Below the pieces are notes generated by a model. The model was not told the origin of the DNA. It was given only the letters and a program-made list of their open reading frames with translations, and did no database searches. A program made the translations under genes and the position numbers. A stretch of DNA of 43,464 nt from Prorocentrum cordatum (Eukaryota; Sar; Dinophyceae; Prorocentrales; Prorocentraceae), in the NCBI GenBank assembly GCA_963575745.1, contig CAUYUJ010007183.1:5001-48464 (forward strand), read 5' to 3'. Of this stretch, positions 20,230-29,209 are shown piece after piece; the first letter of the stretch is position 1; each line of letters starts with the position of its first letter.

Positions 20230-20251
20230 TCCGTAGCCATGTTGGCTCAAG
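20230..20251 (+). other. Relict dinoflagellate spliced-leader sequence
   Basis: TCCGTAGCCAT then GTTGGCTCAAG: 21 of 22 bases equal the conserved dinoflagellate SL (DCCGTAGCCATTTTGGCTCAAG, split here as CCGTAGCCAT / TTTGGCTCAAG). The only difference is T to G at SL position 12. It is the first sequence after the interrupted satellite, so the retrotransposed template was a trans-spliced RNA. Relict SLs at retroposed genes are known in dinoflagellates. Confidence 0.85.
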
Positions 20252-20429
20252 ATTCCATGCTTGGGAGGCTGCAAGCCTCCAGGCGAAAGCGGGATAGCTC
20301 TGTTTCCCGACCTTGCGATTCATCCTCTTGTGGTGCCAGGTCCGCCCCTGGTCATCACCTGCCTCCCTCAGCCCGAGGGTGCGCAGTCTTGTTCCGACTC
20401 TGTCTGGTCGCTTGGACCATCTGGCTCCC

Positions 20430-20960
20430 ATGGCGAAGTGGTGGCAGTGCGTGCGGCGCGGTGGTTCAACATCTCTCACTCTGTACCAAGGCAGGCTGTA
20501 AGGACAAGCTCACGGACCACAACGTACCAGCAGCAAACGACAACCACAAGCCTTGGGGTAACCCGGCTGTCGGCGGCGGCATTCTCGGAGTTCCCTGGGC
20601 CAAGCAGGGACCCAAGGGCGGCGGCGGCAAAGGACGTGGAGGCAACGGGCTCGGTCCTAACGGCGGAGGGCCTGCTGCTCCCCTCACGCTCTCCCCTGAG
20701 AAGATTGCAGCCTACGCAGCCATGGCCATGGAGTCGTATGAGATCGTCAAGGACGGACTTCCACGCAGCAGCCGAGACAAGGTTGAGCTGGCACGTCGTA
20801 AGGCAGCCGCTGGTGTCTTGGGCTCGGAGGCGCGGAAGCTCCCTCTGCTCACTGGAGACGCGTTCGCCACGGGCTTTATGAAGCTCATGTTGTTGCAGCC
20901 GCTCGACGAGATGGTCGCGCGGTTCGGGGCCGTCACGCCAGCGATCGTGCGCTCGAGTTG
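20430..20960 (+). pseudogene. LINE-A ORF1 remnant (zinc-binding, gag-like)
   Basis: Starts at an ATG (20430) about 180 nt after the SL with MAKWWQC. A frameshift within about 10 codons moves the frame, which then continues with CGAVVQHLSLCTKAGC. Together these give a Cys cluster like a zinc ribbon. A Gly/Lys-rich linker (about 20600-20680) and a helical part (LSPEKIAAYAAMAMES, then FMKLMLLQPLDEMV) follow. Known role of ORF1 proteins in LINEs: binding the element RNA. The frame is broken, so this copy is presumably dead. Confidence 0.55.
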
Positions 20961-22832
20961 CTCGGCCCGAGCAAGCATCATAAGGTCACCGTCGTGCGTG
21001 CGGTTAGGTGGCTGCCGCTGCCCAGGCCGCTGGCCTGCTGCGCACAGGATCATGGCTCAGTTTGGCGTGCAGTCCGCGACCAGCTCGAGCGCATGACCGA
21101 CCTGGACAGCATGTGGAAGGCCTTCTTCAAGCAGGCGGAGGTCAACATGATTGACGCGCGCGGGCTCATCCATGAGCTCGACAGGTATTCTGGTCGCGCG
21201 GAACAGCCCAGGCTTTCAGCCACCTCAGCCACGGCGCTGTCGCCGCCCAGGCTGCCGCGTGCCACTCGAGCTTCGACTTGGTGCATGACGATTGCTACCT
21301 GTCTCCGAGACGCAGCGCAGATCGAGCGGCCGCTCACCAGGTTCGGAGCCCTGCGCGCCTTGGGCAGGCTGGTTATCAGGCCGCCGTCCGATCTCACAGA
21401 GCTGCAGGGCGTGGTCAACATCATCGCCAGCGGCGCGCATTTTTTCTCCGTCGATCAGCTCGATGCGCTCAGTGCGGCGTGTTTCAGCTGGTCTGAGGCC
21501 AGGGTCAAGACGGATCTCGATCAAGCCTCCAAGAACTACAACGACTGGGTGCTGCACTCCGTCGCCACGGGTTCAGGCGGCACCCGTTCTGTCACGAGGG
21601 CGGCTCAGTCTTGGAATGCGCAGCCAGCCTACGCGGTTGGTCTGGCGCCGCTCACCATTCAGCAGAGCCTGCAGTCGCTGGTCGACGAGCGCCTCCCTTA
21701 CTGGAACGTCGTTGCCCCCCAGGCTCCGCCAGTCCAGACTGCAGGTGGTGGCGTGCAAGAGACAGAGCCAAAAGTTGAGGCAGTTGCGAACTCCCCGAGG
21801 GAGCCCGAGCCCGAGAGGCACCGTCTGCCGTGGCCAGAGGACCTCGGAGAGCGCCCCGATAGGCCTTCTGTGGCTGAGCTGCGGAAATTGATGTCGCCCT
21901 TCAAGCCTCAGTCTGGGCCCAATGTTGACAGCGTCCGCCCGAGCGAATTCAATCTGTTGGATGACCTAGGCATCGAGGCGCCCATTGATTCGGGGGGCTT
22001 CTCGGCAGCGCGGCGGACGAGGGCGAGGGGGGGGGGCTCCAGGAGGCGCTGGCTTAATGATCGGCGCTGTGCGGCAGGCCTACGTTATTACTCGGTCTGC
22101 TCGCTGTGCCCCAGCAACACGGGGGCGCCTGGGCATTGGCACATGGGGCGTCAAGACGCCCGGCCGTCTTTGACCCTGCCGGGGGAGCTGCGGCGTTTCA
22201 AGGACATGGGCGACTCCATCGCGATCGGGACTCCGCTCGAGAGGTTGTGGCCGCCAGAACCGCTCACGGAGTGGAGGCCGCCAGGCGGCGACTTCCTGGC
22301 GCGCGCGAAGCGGATCGAGGGCCGCGACGAGGGCTCGCCGCCTGCAGAGCCCGACCTGTACGCAAATGGAGCCTGCCTCGACGGAGGCACCGAGATCGCC
22401 TGCGCAGATTGCGCCGCCATTGCCGTGCCTAGGGGCGGCGATCACATCGACCCCGGGCCAAGGTCTGCCACGCGTGCGCTGGCCTCCCCTTTGGCTGGCG
22501 CCTTGCAGCCCATAGACGGCGGAGGGCTGTCGTCGCTCCTCCTGCTTCTCAAGGACACCATTCCACCAGTGACAGCTCATTTTGACGCTGAGTTTGCGGC
22601 AAATGGTGGCAATATTCGCGGGCCCGAGGCCACTGCGAGCAGCGGGGCGGCCTGGGCGGAGCTGCGCGCGCGCGCGCCTGGCACGCTGCGCAGGACTTCG
22701 GGGGGCTCGGCGATGACGGCCTCACAGTTGTCAAGGTCAAGGCGCGCGCTTCTGTTCAGCGCGCGCAAGAAGGCCTCGTCACGGCTAGAGCGCGCAGAAG
22801 GAACGTCGAAGCAGATCGGTGTTCCAAATTAA
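20958..22832 (+). pseudogene. LINE-A ORF2 remnant: RT linker fused to decayed RNase H
   Basis: One open frame of 624 codons. The first 300 residues resemble the region that precedes reverse transcriptase in related LINEs (WKAFFKQAE, YSGRAEQPRL, then LVDERLPYW). Next is the RT entry region (LMSPFKPQSGPNVDSVRPSEF at about 21890-21950). The RT core is missing: the frame jumps, near 21985-22080, to a Cys/His motif (CSLCPSNTGAPGHWH) and to RNase H (from about 22350). In RNase H the first catalytic Asp is lost (YANGAC in place of a TDG-type motif) and the glutamate motif is degraded (QPIDGGGLSS). HFDAEF keeps the third acid. The final NVEAD motif (about 22800-22815) has slipped into another frame. 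Confidence 0.6.
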
Positions 22833-24000
22833 TTGCTGCTCAAGCCGGCGCCCCCGCTGCCGCTGGGCAGATCACCCAGGCGAGGCAGGCTATGCTTTAC
22901 GCCGCGTTCTTCTGGGTTTCGATTGCTGAGGACATGGCTGCCGACGGCAGAGCTGACATCTCGGGCGAGAAGGTCACAAAGCAGGCCAGCAATATTCAGC
23001 TGAATCTCACGGCTGACGAGGTCATCGAGGTTCCGAATGGTGGCCTTCACTGTTTGCGCCGCCTCAAGACCGCGTACAGCAGCAACATCAAGGCGCATTT
23101 CTGGGCCAAGCCGTGCGTGCCCGAGCCGTGCGCGAGCGGCCTCGACGACGGCGGTCGCGGCTGTGGCGGCCTTCGCCGCGCGAGCTCAGGCCGAGGTGGG
23201 GGCGACAGATGCTTAGACCACTGGCGACTGCGGCCTTGAGGCTTTGAGATGCCGAAGGCCAAGGATCTCAAGACAACCCTGCAGCATATCGACCACCTGT
23301 TGTCAGCAGCCTCTGGAGCAAGCTCGAGCGGGTCTGTGCGCTCAGCATCAGCTGGAAACGTTGTCGCCAGCGTGAGTGGGGCTCCTGTGGGCCCCGCTGC
23401 TGAAGCCCCCGCTGGACTTTGCACGCGCGCTCCCGAGGGCCCCGTTGCTGGAGCCCCGCGTGGCTTGGTTTCGGCTGGAGGCGCGAGCGTCGTGGATGGG
23501 CTCGCCTCGCTTCTCGCCTCGGGGCTCCCCGGGTCTCCTCCTAGCCCCGCTGCAGAAGCCCTGGTGGGAGCTCGCGGCGGAATGAGTGCGCCGGCCGATT
23601 TGTCCAGTTTCAGCAGTGCGGCCAGCAGCCTGGCCGCCTCGCAAGGTCGTGATGTTTCGTCTCGCCGCTCGGGATCGCCCGATCGGTCTCGGTCGGGGGC
23701 CCTCGTTTGCTCCTCTGGCCCCCTCGCTGCGTCGTCGCCCGCAGGTGATGGCGCAGGGGTTCCGGGAGGGCGAGTGGCGAGCATGTCCTCACGATCTTTT
23801 TGGATATCGCATTTGCACGCGCTGTCATTGCTATGCGAGAGTGGTTGGAGGCAAGCACAAGAGGCTTGTCCGCTGCGTGTGAGCTACAGCAGCTACCAGA
23901 GAGCGCTCGTGGTTCGCAGCATCGCCTCGAGAAGGTCCGAAGGATAAGGCTCGGGTTGCCGCCGAAGGAGGTGCAGCCAATGGCGAAGGCTCGGTGGTGA
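22833..24000 (+). pseudogene. LINE-A C-terminal region remnant
   Basis: Continues in shifted frames after RNase H. A 232-codon frame from an ATG at 23249 (MPKAKDLKTTLQHIDHLL) is Ala/Ser/Pro-rich. In another frame 23784-23880 holds HDLFGYRICTRCHCYARV followed by a Cys about 12 residues later, a small zinc-finger-like motif typical of LINE C-termini. The last segment ends GLPPKEVQPMAKARW at a TGA at 23998-24000. About 160 bp of 3' UTR follow. Confidence 0.5.
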
Positions 24001-24161
24001 TGGGGTCTGTGTCCTGGCGGCGGCGTGTCGGCCCTTTTGGCTCGCCCGACACTTTGCCGCTCGGCCCCCCATGGGCTTTCGCCTGCCGTCTGCCGCGGCC
24101 GCCTGCTGCGCGGCTGCTAGAACCTGAGCTCGTGCCGCGCGAGCCTGGACACAGCTATAAA

Positions 24162-24177
24162 GAAGGCCCCAGTGGCA
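24162..24177 (+). repeat. Target-site duplication of LINE-A, right copy
   Basis: GAAGGCCCCAGTGGCA, matching 20213-20228. The bases just before it (CTATAAA) belong to the LINE and not to the satellite unit. Confidence 0.75.
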
Positions 24178-24985
24178 GCGTTCGCGTGCATTTCCACCCG
24201 CATGTCGGCGCACCCCTCAGGGTTCGTGGCCCCGCAGGGAGCTCCACCGAAGGCCCGAGCGGCAGCGTTCGCATGCAGTTCCGCCGTCATTTCGGCGCGC
24301 CCTTCGCAGGGTTCGCGGCCCCATGGGGAGCTCCACCAGAGACCCCAGCGGCAGCGTTCGCATGCAGTTCCGCCGTCATGTCGGCGCACCCTTCACAGGA
24401 TTCGTGGCCCCATGGGGAGCCCCACCGAAGGCCTGAGTGGCAGCGTTCGCATGCAGTTCCACCATCATTTGAGCGCATCCCTCACAGGGTTCGTGGCCCC
24501 ATAGGGAGCTCCACCGAAGGCCCTTGTGGCAGCGTTCGCATGCAGTTCTACCCTCATTTCGGCGCACCCCTCACAGGGTTCGTCGCCCCATAGGGAGCTC
24601 CATCGAAGGCCCCAGCGGCAGCGTTCGCATGCAGTTCCGCCCTCATTGCGGCGCACCCCATCACAGGGTTTCTGGCCCCATAGGGAACTCCACCGAAGGC
24701 CCCAGTGGCAGCGTTCGCATGCAGTTCCACCTGCATTTCGGCGCACCTTTCACAGGGTTCGTGGCCCCATAGGGAACTCCACCGAAGGCCCCAGTGGCAG
24801 CGTTCGCATGCAGTTCCACCCTCATTTCGGCGCACCCCTCACAGGGTTCGTGGCCCCACAGGGAGCTCCACCGAAGGCCCAATGTGGCGTTCGCGTGCAG
24901 TTCCGCCGTCATTTCGGCGCACCTTTCACAGCGTTCGCGGCCCCATGGGGAGTTCCACCGAATGCCGCCCGGGGGGGAGGAGCAG
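24162..24985 (+). repeat. 89-bp satellite, right part
   Basis: About nine copies at a steady 89-bp spacing (GTTCGTGG-type motif at 24222, 24311, 24400, 24489, 24578, 24668, 24757, 24846 and 24933). Eighty-nine is not divisible by three, yet many frames stay open on both strands because stop codons are absent from the unit. The first 16 bases are the right target-site duplication. Confidence 0.9.
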
Positions 24986-25001
24986 CGATTGCCCAGACAT
25001 C

Positions 25002-25163
25002 CCTTGAGATCCGACGTTCCAAAAAAAATGAGCAGGCCGTTTTTGGCCGTTTTCGGTTTCCGGGGGTCAGAAACGACTCAGGACGAAAAACTTGTCCCAA
25101 GGAAGTGGTCCGGACCTCCGGGGCCCACGCACCAACAAAAATTGGAGCAGCCAGATGTCAGGG
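25002..25163 (+). mobile_element. Family 2 MITE-like element, copy b (shortened)
   Basis: 162 bp; starts near GAGATCCGACGTTCC and ends GGAGCAGCCAGATGTCAGGG. It keeps GAAGTGGTCCGGACCTC and the CCAACAAAAATTGGAGC end. It lies 16 bp after the last satellite unit. Confidence 0.65.
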
Positions 25164-25429
25164 ACCCCCTGGCGTTGTGAAGAAATCACGACGGGAGTTT
25201 TTTCGTTATGGTAGTGGCCCCCAGCCAGTGCCGCCGATCCGGGGTGCTACCGATTCTGCTTGCAACGGACGACCTCTTATGTTTGAAAGTAGAGCACTCG
25301 CTCGAGACATCCTCATAATATAGAAATGTGGAACTCGCTTGGGCAACCTTCGGATATTCGAATGTGACGATCTCGCGTGAACAGCCAAATTCATGGGATG
25401 TTGACGTAGCTGATGTCTGACACCTTTGG
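25164..25429. repeat. Spacer with ~39-bp degenerate tandem repeat
   Basis: 25270-25395 holds three copies of a unit with GAA(A)GTAGAGCACTCGCT, GAAATGTGGAACTCGCTT and GAATGTGACGATCTCGCG. The rest is unique with nothing recognised. Confidence 0.55.
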
Positions 25430-25590
25430 GGGGCGCTCCTGAGCTTTTGGGGGGGGCTTTTTGGAGGCATCCTGGAGGCTTCTTGGGGGCGCGCTGGAGG
25501 AAGTCGTTTAATCACTTGGGGGCCTTTGGGGGGCCTCTTGGGGTTTCTTGGGCTGTCTTGGGCCCTTTTTGGGCCGTCTTGGAGCCTGGA
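25430..25590 (+). repeat. GGCCTCTTGGGG 12-mer array, short copy
   Basis: Degenerate copies of the 12-mer family seen at 5095, 9085, 10035 and 16690. Confidence 0.75.
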
Positions 25591-25594
25591 GCCC

Positions 25595-26690
25595 TCCTCG
25601 GGCGTGAATGACGTCAGCCATGGCGTCGGCCCCCCCCGTCTCCTCGCCCGAGCCTGAATGGCGTCAGCCATGGCGTCAATCCCCCCCCCGACAGACCCCT
25701 CCTCCCAGGCCTGAATTGCGTCAGCCAGGGCGTCAGGCCTTCCCCCCCTCCCCCCCCGACTCTTCCCTCCCGGGCCTGCATGGCGTCAGCCATTGCGTCA
25801 CCCCTTTCCCTCCCCCCTCGATCTCGGGCCTGAATGGCGTCAGCTATGGCGTCAGCCCCCATCCCCCCCGACAGAGCGAAGCTTGAGCGAGCTCCCCCTC
25901 CCCCTCTTCCCCTCCTGGGTCCGAATGGCGTCAGCCACGGCGTCACCCCCCCCCCGACTCCCCTCCCAGGCTTGCATCTCCCCCCCCCTTCCCCTTCCTA
26001 GGCCTGAATGGCATAAGCCATGGCGTCAGCCCCCTCACCCCCCCCCGACAGAGAGAAGCTTGAGCGAGCTCCCGTCAGCTATGGCGACAGCCCCCCCCCC
26101 CCCCCGACTCCCTTCTCCTGGGCCTGGATGGCGTCAGCCATGGCGTCCCCCCCCCTCTCATTTCCTATCCGGGCCAGAATGGCGTCAACTATGGCGTGTC
26201 CGCCCCCCCCGCCCCCACAAAGCGAAGCTTAAGCGAGCTCAAGCCCGCGCTCTCAAAAACTCACACGTTGGATCGGCGGACCCCCCCCCTCCTCCCCTCC
26301 CGGGCCTGAATGGCGTCAACTACGGCGTCAGCCCCCCCTCCCCCCCGACTCCCCCCTTTTCCCTCACGGGCCTGCGTGGCGTCACCCGGGCCTGAATGGC
26401 GTCAGCCATGGAGTCAGCCCTCCCCGCCCCCCGACTCCCTCCTCCCGGGCCTGCATGGCGTCAGCCATGGCGTCCCCTCTCCTTCCTGGGCCTGAATGGC
26501 GTCAGCCATGGCGTCGGCCCCCCCCCCCCCGACAGAGCGAAGCTTGAGCGAGTTCCCCGCCCCCCCGGGGCGTGATCTCCCCCCTCCCGGGTCTGAATGG
26601 CGTCAGCCCCCTCCCCCCCGACTCCCTCCTCCCGGGCCTGGATGGCGTCAGCCATGGGGTCCACCCTCCCCCTTCCTCTTTGGGGGTCGA
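25595..26690 (+). repeat. Irregular minisatellite: GGCGTCAGCCATGGCGTC with poly-C
   Basis: About 17 copies of CCTGAATGGCGTCAGCCATGG separated by C runs of 5-15 bases and GACTCC or CTCCC spacers. Four copies of a second motif, GACAGAGCGAAGCTTGAGCG, occur near 25870, 26047, 26217 and 26533. The core includes the palindrome GCCATGGC. C runs on this strand and G runs on the other could form i-motifs and quadruplexes. Confidence 0.85.
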
Positions 26691-26725
26691 CTTCACGAAA
26701 AATCACGACGTCGGAGGTCTGGGTA

Positions 26726-26912
26726 CCCAGACATCCGCCTACTACTCAATTTTTTCGGCGCGTGGGCCCCATCAGAGGTCCGGACCGCTTCCCTGGGGCG
26801 GGCTTTTCGTCCTGAGTGGTTTTTTGACGCTCCCGAGGCCCGGCGAGGGCCCCCAGAGGCCGAAAACTGTTCTAAAACCGCCTGCACCAATTTTTGGCGT
26901 CGGATCTCTGGG
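26726..26912 (-). mobile_element. Family 2 MITE-like element, copy c (inverted)
   Basis: 187 bp, same family in reverse orientation: CCCAGACATCCG at one end and CGGATCTCTGGG at the other. TA flanks it on both sides (GGTA before, TAGCC after), which could be a 2-bp target duplication. The left flank forms the perfect palindrome GTCTGGGTACCCAGAC at the junction. Confidence 0.7.
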
Positions 26913-26981
26913 TAGCCAGAGTTCCTGTATACAGACTGAAGGCAGCACAGCCCAACCCCACATCCCTGGCCATGACCCCCT

Positions 26982-27012
26982 CTCCCGACCCTGGTGATCC
27001 AGGGGGTCCCGG
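26982..27012 (+). repeat. Outer inverted repeat around copy d, left arm
   Basis: CTCCCGACCC then TGATCCAGGGGGTCC; its reverse complement with few differences is at 27275-27304. The two arms enclose family 2 copy d. Confidence 0.65.
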
Positions 27013-27071
27013 CGTCCCGGGGAGGGCCGGGGAGTGATCACGTGTTCTGCAGGGCCAGAAAGACACCCTTG

Positions 27072-27256
27072 CCTGAGATCCGACGCTCCAAAAAAAAGAG
27101 CGATGGGATTTTGTCAGTTTTCGGCCTCCGGGGGCCCTCGCCGGGCTTCGGGAGCGTCAAAAAACGACTCAGGAGGAAAAACCGGTCCCGGAGAAGTGGT
27201 CTGGACCTCTGATGGGGCCCACGCATCGAAAAAATTGGAGCAGCCGGATGTCTGGG
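27072..27256 (+). mobile_element. Family 2 MITE-like element, copy d
   Basis: 185 bp starting CCTGAGATCCGACGCTCCA and ending GGAGCAGCCGGATGTCTGGG. It is the best match to copy a, including TTCGGCCTCCGGGGGCCCTC and CGGGAGCGTCA. Confidence 0.7.
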
Positions 27257-27274
27257 AAGCCACCCTCACCTCCA

Positions 27275-27304
27275 GCCAGGACCCCCTGGATCATTGGGTC
27301 GGGA
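27275..27304 (-). repeat. Outer inverted repeat around copy d, right arm
   Basis: Partner of 26982-27012. Confidence 0.65.
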
Positions 27305-27644
27305 GTTTGGGGTGGGGGTGGGTTGTGCTGTCGCCAGGAATATTGTCAGGAGGCGCTCCAGGCCCTCTCCCGGGGCCGATGTCGTGGGGATGTCCCGAGC
27401 GAGGGTGCCGGTTTACCTTCCGGCGGAGCCGCTGGATACGCTGGAGACGTTGCAGGAGGCACCGTCTTGAGTCTCACTTCCTCCCGCGCCGTCGGTCATG
27501 ATGATGCGCGTTCAACAGATATTCCGTCAACTTATATTTTGGAGAAGTGGTGACGGCCATCCCGCAGAAGCATGAGCTCATCAAGAAGGAGGGGGGCCAT
27601 AATGCGCTGGCGCGCCTTGAAGTTGGGTGAGGGTGCGACTTGTG
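27305..27644. other. Unassigned segment
   Basis: Unique sequence containing the possible coding fragment at 27505-27630. Nothing else is recognised. Confidence 0.4.
27505..27630 (+). CDS. Possible coding fragment, function unknown
   Basis: A 41-codon frame without a Met, ending in a TGA at 27628-27630. It reads CAFNRYSVNLYFGEVV, TAIPQKHELIKKEG, then GHNALARLEVG. The residue mix looks like an ordinary protein. No splice sites can be fixed and no family is recognised. Confidence 0.25.
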   Translation, partial: CAFNRYSVNLYFGEVVTAIPQKHELIKKEGGHNALARLEVG

Positions 27645-27827
27645 TTAAATCGGGCCTGTCCCTCTGCAGGAGGAATATTCAAAAATAGTAATACAAAACT
27701 AGTGTGGGGGCGTTTGTTTTTTTTTTTTTTAATGTAAAAAAAAAGTTTTGAATATTTTAGGGTATTGTTTGACTATTGTTCATTTTTTCGCCTAAAATCC
27801 CCCTGTAGGGGGACAGGCCCGACCTAA
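27645..27827 (+). mobile_element. Family 1 MITE-like element, copy c (best preserved)
   Basis: 183 bp with terminal inverted repeats of about 30 bp: left TTAAATCGGGCCTGTCCC, right (other strand) TTAGGTCGGGCCTGTCCC, continuing into CTGCAGGAGGA / CTACAGGGGGA. It is flanked by the direct repeat GACTTGTG at 27637-27644 and 27828-27835, an 8-bp target-site duplication. The interior is AT-rich with T and A runs. It has no coding capacity, so a transposase elsewhere would be needed. Confidence 0.75.
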
Positions 27828-27835
27828 GACTTGTG

Positions 27836-28074
27836 GATGATATCCCGAAGCGTGCGTCTTCGGATGGGAGCCCGCCCTTGCGTGGAGCTCCCGCGCGCGG
27901 AGCGCTCGTCGCTTCCACGCGTGGAGACGCCAGTGTTCCCTGTCGGTGGGTGCGTCTTAGATGACGCCGAGGCTCCTGCGGTGTCCGGCGCGGGGGCCCT
28001 TCGCCGTTTGACGCCGGCCTGCTGCGCGTGAGCCACTGGTGCACGACGAGGACGGCCTCTCGGAGGAGGGGCCT
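27836..28074. other. Unassigned GC-rich segment
   Basis: Unique sequence before the next CTC tract. No gene is recognised. Confidence 0.35.
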
Positions 28075-28440
28075 GGTCCTCCTCCTCCTCCTCCTCCTCC
28101 TCCTCCTCCTCCTCGCTCCTCCTCGCTCCTCCTCGCTCCTCCTCGCTCCTCCTCCTCGCTCCTCCTCCTCCTCCTCCTCGCTCCTCCTCCTCCTCCTCCT
28201 CCTCCTCCTCCTCCTCTCCTCCTCGCTCCTCCTCCTCCTCCTCCTCCTCCTCCTCCTCCTCCTCCTCCTCCTCCCTCGCTCCTCCTCCTCCTCCTCCTCC
28301 TCCCTCCTCCTCCTTCTCCTCCTCCTCCTCGCTCCTCGCTCCTCCCTCCTCCTCCTCCTCCTCCTCCTCCTCCTCCTCGCTCCTCCTCCTCCTCCTCCTC
28401 CTCCTCCTCCTCCTCCTCCTCCTCCTCCTCCTCCTCGCTG
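28075..28440 (+). repeat. (CTC)n tract with regular CTCGCT interruptions
   Basis: About 365 bp of CTC with repeated CTCGCT steps, pyrimidines on the plus strand. Confidence 0.9.
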
Positions 28441-29209
28441 CCGAGGTTCCAGGCCGCTCTGATGCCGACGAAGGCTTGGGCCCAGATGAGGCCCCCAGCC
28501 AGGATCACGACGCGTGCGGCGTCTGAGTTGCCCAGGGCGGCCCCCGAGGTGCTCGTCGGGCCGAAGCTGCCGAGCCGGGCGCGCTCTCACCGAGGGGTCC
28601 GCGCTGCCCTCTGGCCTTCTCTTCGGCGCCTTGCTGAATTCGGCTCGGCGCTGGTGTGGGGGTTGCCTGGGGGCTCATTGCCGAGGCTGGTCCTGAACTC
28701 GGCATACGGGCGGGTTCGTTTTCGCTCGTGGTTGCGGCTACCCGCAGGGCCACCCCCTCTGGGGCAACAGGGGAGCTGGTACCAAAGGCCCCCAAGCAGT
28801 GCGGTGGCCACGCCCACACCGTGTGGTGAGTCCGTCGGGATGCGGGGTGACCGCGCAGGTTTGGGGCTTGGGTCGCTCTCCGGGCATGTCTCAGGCCACT
28901 GGGGCCTCCACGGCCCTAGAGCCGTGCGGTGACGGACCGTGCGATGAGATCGTGGGGGATTCCGACGCCACCGCGCGGTCAGTCACCGTACTGTTCTGGG
29001 ACCCGCCATGGTAGCGCAGCTCGGCCGACTTCTGGCCTCTCGTGGCGCTCCTCATCGCCTCTTCTCTCGTGCCTGGGCTGCAGGCCTGCGCTCGGTTCGG
29101 CCTCGCGGAGCCCGTCGTTGCAGCCATTTGCTCGCCCCTTCCTTTCTCCCTACCTGCCTCCCTCTTCTCTTTTCCCTCCTCTTGCTCCTCGTGCTGCATC
29201 TGCTGCTCC
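28441..29209. other. GC-rich segment with unassigned frames
   Basis: Unique sequence between two CTC tracts. A minus-strand frame of 104 codons (28505-28819) and plus-strand frames of 60-100 codons are open. A minus-strand stretch around 28440-28510 (VILAGGLIWAQAFVGI) is hydrophobic enough for a membrane segment. No family is recognised and the coding strand cannot be decided. Confidence 0.3.

Larger units (their letters stand above)
20229..24161 (+). mobile_element. LINE-A: SL-tagged, internally deleted LINE in the 89-bp satellite
   Basis: A 3.93-kb non-LTR retrotransposon remnant. In order it carries a relict spliced leader (20230-20251), an ORF1 with a Cys-rich start, a linker that in related LINEs lies between endonuclease and reverse transcriptase, an RNase H with a Cys/His motif before it, and a Cys/His-containing C-terminus. 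No endonuclease and no reverse transcriptase core (motifs A to C) is seen. Frameshifts break the reading frame. The 3' end is ...CACAGCTATAAA followed by the duplicated target site. As it lacks the enzymes, any recent movement would have needed another element's proteins. Confidence 0.8.

Noticed and set aside
20134-20429. Upstream extension of the LINE-A ORF1 frame into the satellite
   Set aside because: It crosses the insertion boundary and the spliced leader. The ATG at 20430 after the leader is the better start.
24032-24046. Partial SL match (CCCTTTTGGCTCG) in the LINE-A 3' UTR
   Set aside because: Too short and lacks both SL ends; likely chance.
24117-24912. Cys-rich minus-strand peptides (CERCHWGL-type) in the 89-bp satellite
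   Set aside because: They arise because the unit lacks stops. Frames shift every unit and no start or transcript signal supports them.
24162-24985. CRISPR-like regular repeats
   Set aside because: The whole 89-bp unit is repeated with no variable spacers, and the context is eukaryotic. It is a satellite.
24162-24985. tRNA-derived SINE suggested by GTTCGTGGC, similar to an RNA polymerase III B box
   Set aside because: One key base differs, no A box is found at the right distance and no tRNA fold could be drawn.
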